64,000 bases of DNA from Arthrobacter sp. 9V (GTDB lineage: Bacteria > Actinomycetota > Actinomycetes > Actinomycetales > Micrococcaceae): assembly GCF_902506065.1 (NCBI RefSeq), contig NZ_LR732912.1, forward strand, positions 4,741,525 through 4,805,524, read 5' to 3'. Positions 25,620 to 33,917 of this stretch are shown one piece after another (position 1 is the first letter of the stretch; each line of letters starts with the position of its first letter). The translations under genes and the position numbers were made by a program. Below the pieces are notes generated by a model. The model was not told the origin of the DNA. It worked only from the letters and a program-made list of their open reading frames with translations, and did no database searches.

Positions 25620-26471
25620 GTGACTTCAGAAGCCCCGCGTATCCGCCCGTTCCACCAAGTGGACGTCTTCTCCGAGGTGCCTTACCTCGGCAACCCGCTT
25701 GCCGTCGTCGTTGATGCCGAAGGCCTCAGCACCGAGACAATGCAGCACTTTGCCAATTGGACCAACCTCTCCGAGACCACGTTCCTGCTCGCGCCCACCC
25801 ATCCCCAGGCGGACTACAAGGTGCGGATCTTCACGGGCAGTGAAGAGTTCCCTTTCGCCGGCCACCCGACCCTTGGCTCAGCGCATACATGGTTGCAGGC
25901 CGGGGGAGTGCCCAAGACTGAAGGCGTCCTGGTCCAGGAATGCGGCGCGGGTTTGGTGCGGGTTAAGCACGACGCCGGGCGCCTGGCTTTCGCTGCGCCG
26001 CCGCTGACCCGCTTCGGTCCGGTGGATGACAACACCCGGGCGCAGCTCGCTGCCGGACTCCGACTCCCCGAAGATGCGTTGCTCGACGCTTCGTGGTTGG
26101 TTAATGGCCCTCAGTGGATCGGCGTGCTTCTTGGATCAGCGGAGCAGGTCTTGGCCATCGAGCCCGATCTCGCTGCCATGGGTGACCTCAAAGTGGGTAT
26201 CATCGGCCCGCACGAGCCAGGTGCCGCCGTCGACTTTGAGGTCCGTACCTTCATCCCGGGAGATGCCATGGTGGAGGACCCCGTGACAGGCAGCTTCAAC
26301 GCCGGCGCGGCACAATGGCTGATCGGCAGCGGGCGGGCTCCTGGGGAGTATGTAGCAGCTCAGGGTACTGTCCTGGGCAGGGCGGGCCGCATTCATGTCA
26401 AAGTGGAGGATGGCGAGATCTGGGTTGGCGGAGCTTCGGCGACCTGCATCGAAGGAACAGTGGTTCTCTAA
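25620..26471 (+). CDS. PhzF-family isomerase-like protein
   Basis: A 283-residue PhzF/YddE-type protein with a GTG start. Motifs: PYLGNPLAVVV near the start, NLSETTFLL with the catalytic-type Glu, PFAGHPTLGSAH, and EDPVTGSFNAGAA toward the end. It has two similar halves as in diaminopimelate epimerase. No phenazine genes are nearby, so the role is probably an unrelated isomerisation. A possible -10 (TAGCCT) lies about 13 bases before the GTG, suggesting a leaderless or short-leader message. Confidence 0.85.
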   Translation: MTSEAPRIRPFHQVDVFSEVPYLGNPLAVVVDAEGLSTETMQHFANWTNLSETTFLLAPTHPQADYKVRIFTGSEEFPFAGHPTLGSAHTWLQAGGVPKTEGVLVQECGAGLVRVKHDAGRLAFAAPPLTRFGPVDDNTRAQLAAGLRLPEDALLDASWLVNGPQWIGVLLGSAEQVLAIEPDLAAMGDLKVGIIGPHEPGAAVDFEVRTFIPGDAMVEDPVTGSFNAGAAQWLIGSGRAPGEYVAAQGTVLGRAGRIHVKVEDGEIWVGGASATCIEGTVVL

Positions 26472-26494
26472 GGGTTAGGTGGTCCTCTAACGGG

Positions 26495-28027
26495 TTAGTT
26501 GCCTTTGGCGCGGGTCAGGACCACCAGCAGGCAGATGCCGGCACTGAAGACGGCCTGCATGGCCACCACGAACATCGGAACGTAGCCAAGGTACAGCGCC
26601 GCCAGCAGCGGAACCATAGCCAGTATGGTCACGTCCAGTCCGCGCATCAGGGATCCCAGCTGCGCCCGTGGTACCGGACCGAACGGGGTTTCAACCGGCG
26701 GGGCAGTCCAGTCCGGCGGGGTCCTGGTGGCTGCGCGGAGAGTTCCTGCGCCCATGCCCACCCCGGCGAGGACGCCAACTCCCACCAACAGGGGATCCGC
26801 CGCACCCAGGAAAACCAGCGCCCCTGAGAGTAAGGCCATCCACAAGGACATGGCCAGGCACGGCATGAGCGTCCGACTCGTTCGCACCAGCGCCTGATGC
26901 AGCGGGAGCATGGCATCGAGTTCAGGGACCAGCGCGGTCTTGCGGGCCACACCGCCCATTCCGGAGGCAGTTGCGCATCCGGCGATCACGATCACCGCCA
27001 ATTGGGCGAACTCGGGCAGGCCACCTTCCACCAGCAGTATGGCGATGCAGGCCGCGAGCCAAAGAACCGGTGGCATCAACGGGGGGTTGAGCCTGAGGAA
27101 GGCCACCACATCGGCGCGGATCAGCGCCCTCAGCGGCCCCCGTGCAGGGCGGGCGTAGAAGCTGGCCGCGCGGCCGCCGTCCACCCTTTTGCGGTTGCTG
27201 CCAAGAGCCCTAAGCGCCTCGTTGGAGTCCATCATGAACAGCGAGGCACCGGCGTGCCCGGCAACAGCGCCACCACGGACCAGCTCGTCACCCCGCACCT
27301 GACCGGCGCGCGGTACCACCACGGCAAGGAGTCCGACGGCGGCAATCGCCAGTAGCGCCGGAGGCCACGGGGAGGATGACAGCATCGGAAGGACAGAGCA
27401 CGCAATAAGGACAGCGGCAGCAATCACTTTGCCAAGCCGCGGACCCAGGAAGGCAAGCTGTTGCAGGGCCGCCAGGATCACAGCGATGGCCCCTGCAATG
27501 CCGAAGATGACCGAAGCAAGAAGGTGCTCCAAGGGAGTGCGGTCAACAGCGGTGACCATGCTGAAGGGCAGGTAGATGACAGCTGAGCCAGCGGCAGTGA
27601 GCGCAACCCTGCGGACAAAGGGCGGCAGAACCATGGGCCGCCGATCAACGGGAAGCGTGAGCCACCAAGTGTTCTCTGCTCCGTTCACGGACATTGGTCC
27701 AAGCTTCCGGGCGAGGTTGCTGACTGCGAGGAGGGCCGCCAGGGTCACGGACGTCCACAACACGGGCTCCGGCAGCACGAGCCATTGTGCCCGGATGATG
27801 CCGTTCTGCCCGGATGCACTGTTTGCGATTTCGTTGCGCAACGCCAGGACGAACGAGGCCGCAATAGCCAGGGAAACACCAATGCCCAGCCCCCAACTGT
27901 AGGCATCAACAAAGCGGGTTCCCCACGAGATCCGGCTGCGTTTGTAGCGTCGGGCGGATCGACGGGTGAACCGGACAATCTCTGTGGCCAGCTCCCGGTT
28001 CTGCGGGGCGTGTTCAAGGGCGAGCAT
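26495..28027 (-). CDS. Large membrane protein, ABC-type permease (DUF6297-like)
   Basis: A 510-residue membrane protein with about 12 helices in clusters, preceded by a basic N-terminal stretch (RRSARRYKRSR). It begins one base after the stop of an ABC ATPase on the same strand, so it is almost certainly that ATPase's permease. The resemblance to DUF6297 is by architecture and context. The frame extends to 28135, but that part lies within the ATPase gene; ATG 28027 is chosen. Substrate unknown. Confidence 0.7.
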   Translation of the reverse strand: MLALEHAPQNRELATEIVRFTRRSARRYKRSRISWGTRFVDAYSWGLGIGVSLAIAASFVLALRNEIANSASGQNGIIRAQWLVLPEPVLWTSVTLAALLAVSNLARKLGPMSVNGAENTWWLTLPVDRRPMVLPPFVRRVALTAAGSAVIYLPFSMVTAVDRTPLEHLLASVIFGIAGAIAVILAALQQLAFLGPRLGKVIAAAVLIACSVLPMLSSSPWPPALLAIAAVGLLAVVVPRAGQVRGDELVRGGAVAGHAGASLFMMDSNEALRALGSNRKRVDGGRAASFYARPARGPLRALIRADVVAFLRLNPPLMPPVLWLAACIAILLVEGGLPEFAQLAVIVIAGCATASGMGGVARKTALVPELDAMLPLHQALVRTSRTLMPCLAMSLWMALLSGALVFLGAADPLLVGVGVLAGVGMGAGTLRAATRTPPDWTAPPVETPFGPVPRAQLGSLMRGLDVTILAMVPLLAALYLGYVPMFVVAMQAVFSAGICLLVVLTRAKGN

Positions 28028-28028
28028 G

Positions 28029-28706
28029 TCAGGAGCCGGCAATGATGGAGGCCCCCTGCTCAGGCTCGAACTCCTGGACTTCCTCATCAATGACCAAACA
28101 GGTGGTGGCTGTGGCGAGTAGCAGCTGGGGATCATGGGTCACCAGGACTACGGCACCGCCGTCCTGGGCGTGTGCGGCGATTCGCTCACCCATGGCCGCA
28201 CGCATCCGGGGATCGAGCCGCTGTTCCGGTTCGTCCAGGATGAGGAGCGACGACGGGCGGATAAGCCCGGCGGCCAGCAGCAATCTGCGGCGCTGCCCGG
28301 AAGACAAAGCGTCCGGGATGGCGTGGGCCCTGCCCAGGAGCCCAAAGAATTCCAGCTCTTCCTCAACGCGGGCTTCGGGGTCATCCAAAGAGTGTCCGCG
28401 GGCGATCAGGAGCAAGTGCTCGCGGACAGTAAGGGATGGGAAGAAGAGGTCGTCGTCGAAGACCGCAGAAACCTGCCGGCGGAATGGCACGGTATCAGGA
28501 TCGATGAGGAGGCCGTGGACCTTCACGTCTCCGGCCAGGGCAGCCTGACGTCCCGCAATAGTCCGGGCTACCGTGGATTTCCCGGCACCGTTGATTCCGA
28601 CGATTCCCAGGACTTCACCGGTTTCAACCGCCGTGGTAACTTCCCCGCAAACCGGAGCCCCGGCATAGCCAACCAACAGCCCTTCGGCTTCCAAAACTGT
28701 CCCCAT
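28029..28706 (-). CDS. ABC transporter ATP-binding protein
   Basis: A 225-residue ATPase with Walker A GINGAGKSTVA (about 37-47), a signature in DALSSGQRRRLLLAAGLI, Walker B LLILDEPEQRLDP and the H-loop VTHDP. Directly upstream of, and 1 base from, the large membrane protein, forming a two-gene exporter or importer. The signature LSSGQ differs from LSGGQ by one residue. The transported substrate is not evident. Confidence 0.85.
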   Translation of the reverse strand: MGTVLEAEGLLVGYAGAPVCGEVTTAVETGEVLGIVGINGAGKSTVARTIAGRQAALAGDVKVHGLLIDPDTVPFRRQVSAVFDDDLFFPSLTVREHLLLIARGHSLDDPEARVEEELEFFGLLGRAHAIPDALSSGQRRRLLLAAGLIRPSSLLILDEPEQRLDPRMRAAMGERIAAHAQDGGAVVLVTHDPQLLLATATTCLVIDEEVQEFEPEQGASIIAGS

Positions 28707-28790
28707 GGTGCAACCCTACCGGCGGGATTGGCGCCACCGTGCTGCAGTGGAGCACATGAGCAGGCTCATCGCGCAAACCTGAGTCCTTGC

Positions 28791-28994
28791 TCAGCGGTTA
28801 CGAGCTCTTCTGGTCCGCTTTACGGTCCGGGCTGCGGCAATAAATGGCCGCAGAGCATCCCTGAGTTCCTTGTTGTGGGAACTGTTGAGGTCAATTTCGT
28901 AATTATTTCCGTCAACGGAAAATACGACAGTCTCCTCGGCATCAGTGCCGTCCAAGTCATCATGCAGAGTAACAATTCTTCGCGTAGCCACCAT
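28791..28994 (-). CDS. Short Lsr2-like protein (oligomerisation domain only)
   Basis: A 67-residue protein matching the N-terminal oligomerisation domain of Lsr2: a VTLHDDLDG motif, then DAEETVVFSVDGNNYEIDL, then a helix with LRDALRPFIAAART, and a basic tail KRTRRARNR. Full Lsr2 has about 110 residues with a C-terminal RGR DNA-binding domain; that half is absent. The frame is also open from ATG 29051, adding 19 residues not seen in Lsr2, so ATG 28994 is preferred though its ribosome site is poor. It might modulate full-length Lsr2 by mixed oligomers. Confidence 0.65.
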   Translation of the reverse strand: MVATRRIVTLHDDLDGTDAEETVVFSVDGNNYEIDLNSSHNKELRDALRPFIAAARTVKRTRRARNR

Positions 28995-29143
28995 AAAACC
29001 GTAGTGCGCGGCGGCCTGCAGATCATGGCCGCCGATCCATTTGTCCCACATCCCTGAAACGGGACAACCTACTTATAAACGAACTCGGGTTGCTTCTTCG
29101 GTGCAGGGATTGCTTGAACATTCCAACGAGCTCCGGGTGCTCT

Positions 29144-30235
29144 TTAGCTCTCAACGGCCTTTGCCAGGTACCGGCCTCGCGCACGCCTTGGGGAGGATGT
29201 AAGCCGCTTTCCGATGCGAATCAGAGGCTGTTCGACGACGCGGGAGAGTACCTCCGCAGTGCCGATTGACAAGGCTGCGGCCAGCAACAGTCTGACAATT
29301 GCAAGCCCAAAATTCCGCTGGTCAGCAGGGATAACCATGCTGACAACGTCAATGCAGAAAGGATGGAAAAGGTATATGGCATAAGTCCTGGTCCCCAAAA
29401 ATACGATGGGCTTCCAACTCAGTACTTTCGTTAGGGGCGACGTAGCGAGGATCACGGAAGGGAAAAGAAGCGCAACGCTAAACGAAAACAAGACGTGCGC
29501 ATGGCCGCTCTCGAAGCCGCCGGGGAGGACCGGGTCAAGGATGTAGGCGGTGATTGCCACAGGTATGAGCGCAGCTGCTACCCGGGGCCGGGCGAGCCTT
29601 GACACCACCCTGAATCCCCGGTGAGTGTGCATGGTGATGCCAAGGACGCAACCGGCGAGAATGGCGGTGTAAATACCGAAGTAACGCGCCCCCTCGATGT
29701 AGCCGGCCGCGGAAGCGAGGGCGAGCAAAACGCTGGCCGTCGCCAACCGGTGCGTTTTTATCAGGGGTATGGCGAACATGAGGAACGGCCACACTATGTA
29801 GAACTTTTCCTCGATGCCAAGCGACCAGCTATGGACGAAGGTACCGCCGCTGGCGAGATCGCCATTGAACGTTGCCAGGAGCGGTAGCCGCTCCGCGAAA
29901 TTGCTTGGGCCTTCACCCAGGCCGAACACAAAGACGCCCACAGCGGCCGTGGACAGCGCAACATAATAAAGCGGCAGGATGCGGAAGGCACGCCTGATAT
30001 AGAACTGAAAGATTGAGACGCGGCCTCGTCGGCGTTCCTCGCGGATGAGGAGCGATGTAATCAGGAAACCGCTGATGACGAAGAAGAGCGTCACACCCAT
30101 GGGCCCGTTGAGAAATCCCCAGATGTGGGGGTCGCTCATGTGTGAGATGAGGACTATCGCGATGCTGACTGTTCGGAGCCCGTCCAGCTGAGGCCAGTAG
30201 CGGGCGGACAAGAAGGACGACTCAAGCTTTTCCAC
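29144..30235 (-). CDS. Membrane acyltransferase (OafA/YrhL family)
   Basis: A 363-residue protein with about ten membrane helices. The acyltransferase-3 pattern is LDGLRTVSIAIVLISHMSD with the catalytic-type His, then GVTLFFVISGFLIT and FYIRRAFRILPLYY. It starts with GTG and only a weak AGAG upstream. Such enzymes acetylate or acylate polysaccharide, peptidoglycan or lipid. The gene has no evident partner; the EPS locus is over 20 kb away. Confidence 0.85.
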   Translation of the reverse strand: MEKLESSFLSARYWPQLDGLRTVSIAIVLISHMSDPHIWGFLNGPMGVTLFFVISGFLITSLLIREERRRGRVSIFQFYIRRAFRILPLYYVALSTAAVGVFVFGLGEGPSNFAERLPLLATFNGDLASGGTFVHSWSLGIEEKFYIVWPFLMFAIPLIKTHRLATASVLLALASAAGYIEGARYFGIYTAILAGCVLGITMHTHRGFRVVSRLARPRVAAALIPVAITAYILDPVLPGGFESGHAHVLFSFSVALLFPSVILATSPLTKVLSWKPIVFLGTRTYAIYLFHPFCIDVVSMVIPADQRNFGLAIVRLLLAAALSIGTAEVLSRVVEQPLIRIGKRLTSSPRRARGRYLAKAVES

Positions 30236-30551
30236 AAATCTCTTTTCAGGCTTCCCCGCCTGCCTTGAGAGATCACGGCAGGTTCATGCCAATCGTCTAA
30301 GTAGTCTGACCGTGAGCGGTGGTTTGCCCTGATCACCCCATCTATTTGGTCTACACAATGCGGTGGTGTGGAATCTTCTCAAATGCGTGGTGGGTGCCCG
30401 ACTTCTCCGTGGCGGGCTATCGTGACAAACTCAGAGAGCTGGACGAGCAAATGAGAGCTGGCCGCCCCTGCATGGCTCACTCCACCCGGCACCTGATTGA
30501 CGCCCAGCGCATTGGGTAGAAGTTAAGCGGGCGCACCTAGGAGGAGCACGT
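30236..30551. other. Gap between the acyltransferase and lipid-kinase genes
   Basis: This 316-base gap holds the upstream regions of two divergent genes. The only feature seen is a 53-codon open frame (30358-30519, plus strand) listed separately. An AGGAGGAGC ribosome site for the next gene is at its right end. Confidence 0.5.
30358..30519 (+). CDS. Possible small hypothetical protein
   Basis: A 53-residue frame rich in Trp near its start (MRWCGIFSNAWWVP) and with a charged helix-like stretch (GYRDKLRELDEQMRAG). About 70 percent of third codon positions are G or C, as in real genes here, but no ribosome site is seen before the ATG. It is 32 bases before the lipid-kinase gene. No family recognised. 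Confidence 0.25.
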   Translation: MRWCGIFSNAWWVPDFSVAGYRDKLRELDEQMRAGRPCMAHSTRHLIDAQRIG

Positions 30552-31451
30552 ATGGATTCTGCACGGACCTTTGAGTCGATTGTCATCATTTTCAATCCCA
30601 ACAGCACCGGGGACGCACCTGAGCTGGCACAGCAGCTGCACGACAAGCTGAAGGAGCTGCTCACGTATCAGCCCGAAATCACGCTCCAGCCCACTGAGCA
30701 CGCCGGGCATGCCGTGGACCTGGCCCGGGAAGCTGCCTCCAAGGGCGGCGATGTCCTGGTGGTCTCCGTGAGTGGCGACGGCGGCTACAACGAGGTGGTC
30801 AACGGTGTGATGCAGGCCGGGAACCCGAACGCTGTCTGCGCGGTCAGGGCCGCCGGCAATGCCAACGACCATAGCCGGATCATCGGGACAAAACCGTTGG
30901 AAGAGGCCATTGCGGAAGGGCGGGTCCATAACATCGACCTCCTCCGGATACATACCGGGCAAAAAGAGAATGAGCCCCTGGAGTACGCGCATTCCTACAT
31001 CGGGTTCGGCCTCACTCCGGTGGTGGCAACCGAACTCGAAAAGGGGAGCAAGGGAGCCCTCAAAGAGATGGTCACCGTGATTCAGACCTTCTCTAAATTC
31101 GAGCCCTTTGGCATTCGCATGGCAGATGGGAAGCGCCGCAAGTTCGACAGCCTTGTCTTCGCCAACATCAAGGAAATGGCCAAGTACGCCACGTTGAGCG
31201 AAGCTGAGGATCACCCGTCGGATGGGAAGTTCGAGGTGATCGTTTTCCCTCACATGCCCAAGTGGCGCACGCTCCTGACAGCGCTGAAGGCCACCACGCA
31301 GGGTTTGGGCGATCAGCCGAGCGTGAGCAGCTACGAATTCACCACGCTCAAGCCGCTGCCGTATCAAATGGACGGCGAAGTGAAGTCCGTGGAGGCCAAC
31401 GTCAAGGTGCGGGTGGAGTGTGCCCCCCAAGCCTTGGCCACCCTCGGCTAG
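30552..31451 (+). CDS. Diacylglycerol-kinase-family protein
   Basis: A 299-residue lipid-kinase-like protein. The DAGK fold begins IVIIFNPNSTGDAPELAQQL and has the nucleotide motif SVSGDGGYNEVVNGV, where GDGG replaces the usual GGDGT, and AAGNANDHSRI in place of GTGNDFAR. These changes are consistent with a distinct substrate or altered ATP use. AGGAGGAGC lies before the ATG. A single gene, not linked to the PAP2 locus at 6.6-8.9 kb. Confidence 0.78.
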   Translation: MDSARTFESIVIIFNPNSTGDAPELAQQLHDKLKELLTYQPEITLQPTEHAGHAVDLAREAASKGGDVLVVSVSGDGGYNEVVNGVMQAGNPNAVCAVRAAGNANDHSRIIGTKPLEEAIAEGRVHNIDLLRIHTGQKENEPLEYAHSYIGFGLTPVVATELEKGSKGALKEMVTVIQTFSKFEPFGIRMADGKRRKFDSLVFANIKEMAKYATLSEAEDHPSDGKFEVIVFPHMPKWRTLLTALKATTQGLGDQPSVSSYEFTTLKPLPYQMDGEVKSVEANVKVRVECAPQALATLG

Positions 31452-31457
31452 GAACGT

Positions 31458-32363
31458 CTAGCCCGCCGGAGCGCAGGCGGCCGTGACAAAGTCGTAAATC
31501 CGGCCACGCAGTTCATTCGGCGCCGCAATCTTCAGCAAACCCTTCCGGTCGCCGACTCCCACCCTCAGCGGTAAGAGGGTGCCCACCTTGTCTTCGGCAA
31601 CAGCATGCGGATCGCAACGGGCAGGTCGGATGGTCAGTGGGAGTTCCTGAGGGGCTGAGCCTACGGTGACATTTTGGGGCCATGGAGCTGCGGGAGATTG
31701 AGCCAGCAACGTAGTCTCCTCGAACGATTCGATGGTGAAGCTTTCCGGGTGGTTTCCCGGCGTGGCCGGCTTAATGACAAGGCGTACGACGGCGGTGCCC
31801 CCGTCCGCGGCCACCTCAAGTCCAGGATCCAAGGCCAAGCTTGCGACGGCGGCCGCTTCCGCTGCGATGCACAGCTCGTCAGCGTTTCGGGGGAGGACGC
31901 CGAAGGGATCGGAAGCACTGGCACTCTCCTCAACAGGAGACTTATCCGATGCCGAGTAGTTGATCCTGGCATTGGGTTCGGGTGAGGCTTTGTCTGTTGT
32001 TTTACAGGCGGCCGCGGGCAAAGCAGCGGGAAGGCTTTTAGGCTGACGGGGTGGCAACTCAAGGCTGCCCCCGGATGGTTCCCAGGAAATGTCCCCTTGG
32101 AACAGCGCGGAATGCAGCCGTGCGCCCGTCACGGTTACTGGTGAGTCCGTGGTGTTGGTGAGCTGGAGCAGGATGGCTTGTTTGCCGTATTGGTCTCGGG
32201 ATTGGTTGACCTCAAGGGTGATGGGGCTCGAAGTTCCGCTGTTGGCCGGCGAGCTGGAGGCTTCGGAGGGGCCGGTCCCGCTGGAGTTACAGGCGGCCAC
32301 AAGCGGGAGCGTTACAACCAGGGCCATGCCAGCCACCAACGAATGCCACGTCCTGCTCATCAT
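31458..32363 (-). CDS. Hypothetical lipoprotein
   Basis: A 301-residue protein with a lipoprotein signal: a hydrophobic stretch (LVAGMALVVTLPLVAAC) ending in a lipobox Cys, then a Ser/Thr/Gly-rich linker. The rest looks like beta-rich, DUF4232-like secreted domains, with no catalytic motif. The frame opens at 32399, but the ATGs at 32363/32360 start the signal peptide and lie 6-10 bases from a TACACT box, consistent with a leaderless message. Convergent with the lipid-kinase gene. Confidence 0.68.
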   Translation of the reverse strand: MMSRTWHSLVAGMALVVTLPLVAACNSSGTGPSEASSSPANSGTSSPITLEVNQSRDQYGKQAILLQLTNTTDSPVTVTGARLHSALFQGDISWEPSGGSLELPPRQPKSLPAALPAAACKTTDKASPEPNARINYSASDKSPVEESASASDPFGVLPRNADELCIAAEAAAVASLALDPGLEVAADGGTAVVRLVIKPATPGNHPESFTIESFEETTLLAQSPAAPWPQNVTVGSAPQELPLTIRPARCDPHAVAEDKVGTLLPLRVGVGDRKGLLKIAAPNELRGRIYDFVTAACAPAG

Positions 32364-32517
32364 GCGATCAGTGTAGGGTGCAGGGCCTATGCGCGGCATG
32401 AGCTGGCGCGTTCAGCCGATAGCAAGCCAACGCCCTGATGCAATGGTGGCGGGCCAACACTAAGCATGCTTAGCTTAGTGTCAAGCCCACTTCCGAGTGC
32501 ATGCAGAGAGGAACACC

Positions 32518-32967
32518 ATGTCCACTATGACGCAACTGTTCAAGTCCCCTGCCGCTGACGTCTGGAAGGTCATCGAAGATGGTTGGCTCTATTCCGGCTG
32601 GGTGGTGGGTGCCTCCAGAATCCGCGACGTGGACCAACAATGGCCACAAGTTGGTGCGAAGCTGCACCATTCCGTTGGCTCCTGGCCTTTCCTCATTGAC
32701 GACAGCACCCGTGTGACAAGCATGGAACCCGGCCAAAAACTGGAGCTCCTCGCCAGGGGCTGGCCGCTGGGCGAAGCCAAGGTATTGATCACGCTGGAGG
32801 ACCTCGGCGGCTCCCAATGCAGGGTCTCCATTTCAGAGGACGCCGTACGTGGGCCGGGAAAAGTAGTGCCCAAAGCCCTGCGGGATCCCATGATTTCCGT
32901 CCGGAACCGTGAGACCTTGAGGCGACTGGAACTCATGGCTGCGGGCGGAGCCGGACGCAAAAACTAG
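32518..32967 (+). CDS. SRPBCC-family protein
   Basis: A 149-residue START-like ligand-binding protein. The pattern is an N-terminal beta strand followed by PAADVWKVIEDGWLYSGWV, an internal beta sheet (LELLARGWPLGEAKVLITLE) and a final long helix (VRNRETLRRLELMA). Such proteins bind hydrophobic ligands or act as cyclases. ATG 32518 follows AGAGGAAC. The 3' end overlaps the convergent lyase gene by 4 bases. Confidence 0.72.
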   Translation: MSTMTQLFKSPAADVWKVIEDGWLYSGWVVGASRIRDVDQQWPQVGAKLHHSVGSWPFLIDDSTRVTSMEPGQKLELLARGWPLGEAKVLITLEDLGGSQCRVSISEDAVRGPGKVVPKALRDPMISVRNRETLRRLELMAAGGAGRKN

Positions 32968-33917
32968 GCGCCAGGCATGACCCACTCAAAAGCTTCGGCT
33001 TTGGACCGCGCTCCCTGAGCTGCCTTGGAGCGGTTCGGCTCACCCAGTTCGGCCAGCAACTTTTCAGAAAGCGCAACGAGTTCCCCGAAGATACCCGGAG
33101 TGAGCCATTGAGGGCGGGTGGCGAAGAGGATGTCCTCGCTGGAGGTGTTGCCGCTGGCGCCGGGTGCGAACGGACATCCGCCCAGCCCGCCGAGGGCACC
33201 GTCCACCATGGCAGCACCGGCCTGGATGGCGGCGAGGGTGTTTGCCACACCCAAACCCCAGGTGTCGTGGCCGTGATAGACGATTCGCCGAGCCGGGGAT
33301 TCGTCCCGTACACGGGTGATCAGCCGGGAGACCTGCGCGGGAATTGCCTGGCCCAGGGTGTCGCAGATGACGATGTCCGTGGTGCCTTCCGCCCGGGGAT
33401 CGTTGGCAATGGCGAGGATGCGCTCCTCAGGAACGTAGCCCTCAAAGGGACAAGTGAAGGACGTTGCTATGCAGAGCTGGATTTGTCCGTTCACTGCTCG
33501 CGCGTACTCAATGGCCTCGGGCAAAGCGGCCAGGCTCTCATCTGTGGTCCGCCCGATGTTGGCCTTGTTATGTGAATCCGAGGCTGACAAGCAGTATTGG
33601 AAATTCCGTGCACCAGCGGCGGAAGCTTTGGCGACGTGGCCAGGTGTTGCTACCCAGATCCAGCACTTCTCCAGTTCCTCTGGTGTAAGGGCCCGGACCA
33701 CTTCCAGGGTGTTGGCCATGGTTGGGACCAGGTCCGCGCGCGCCATGGAGCCCAGCTCAATGGCTGGCACACCCAGCCGCAGCAGCTCCCGCACGGTCTC
33801 AATTTTCTGCTCTGCGGGCAGGAGTTTTCCAGTGAGTTGGAGCCCGTCGCGCAGCGTGACGTCCCTGAGGATGACGCTGCCGAGGGTTGCGGCCAGGGGG
33901 CTTTCAAAGCGGGTCAT
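32964..33917 (-). CDS. Hydroxymethylglutaryl-CoA lyase-family protein
   Basis: A 317-residue TIM-barrel enzyme of the HMG-CoA lyase family. Motifs are VILRDVTLRDGLQ with the catalytic Arg and Asp, CPFEGYVPEER, HGHDTWGLGVANTLAAI with metal-ligand His residues, and GLGGCPFAPGASGN with the active-site Cys loop. It cleaves a 3-hydroxy-3-methylacyl-CoA-like substrate to an acyl-CoA and a keto product. It overlaps by 4 bases the CoA-transferase gene that precedes it, which would supply its CoA-ester substrate. Confidence 0.9.
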   Translation of the reverse strand: MTRFESPLAATLGSVILRDVTLRDGLQLTGKLLPAEQKIETVRELLRLGVPAIELGSMARADLVPTMANTLEVVRALTPEELEKCWIWVATPGHVAKASAAGARNFQYCLSASDSHNKANIGRTTDESLAALPEAIEYARAVNGQIQLCIATSFTCPFEGYVPEERILAIANDPRAEGTTDIVICDTLGQAIPAQVSRLITRVRDESPARRIVYHGHDTWGLGVANTLAAIQAGAAMVDGALGGLGGCPFAPGASGNTSSEDILFATRPQWLTPGIFGELVALSEKLLAELGEPNRSKAAQGARSKAEAFEWVMPGA

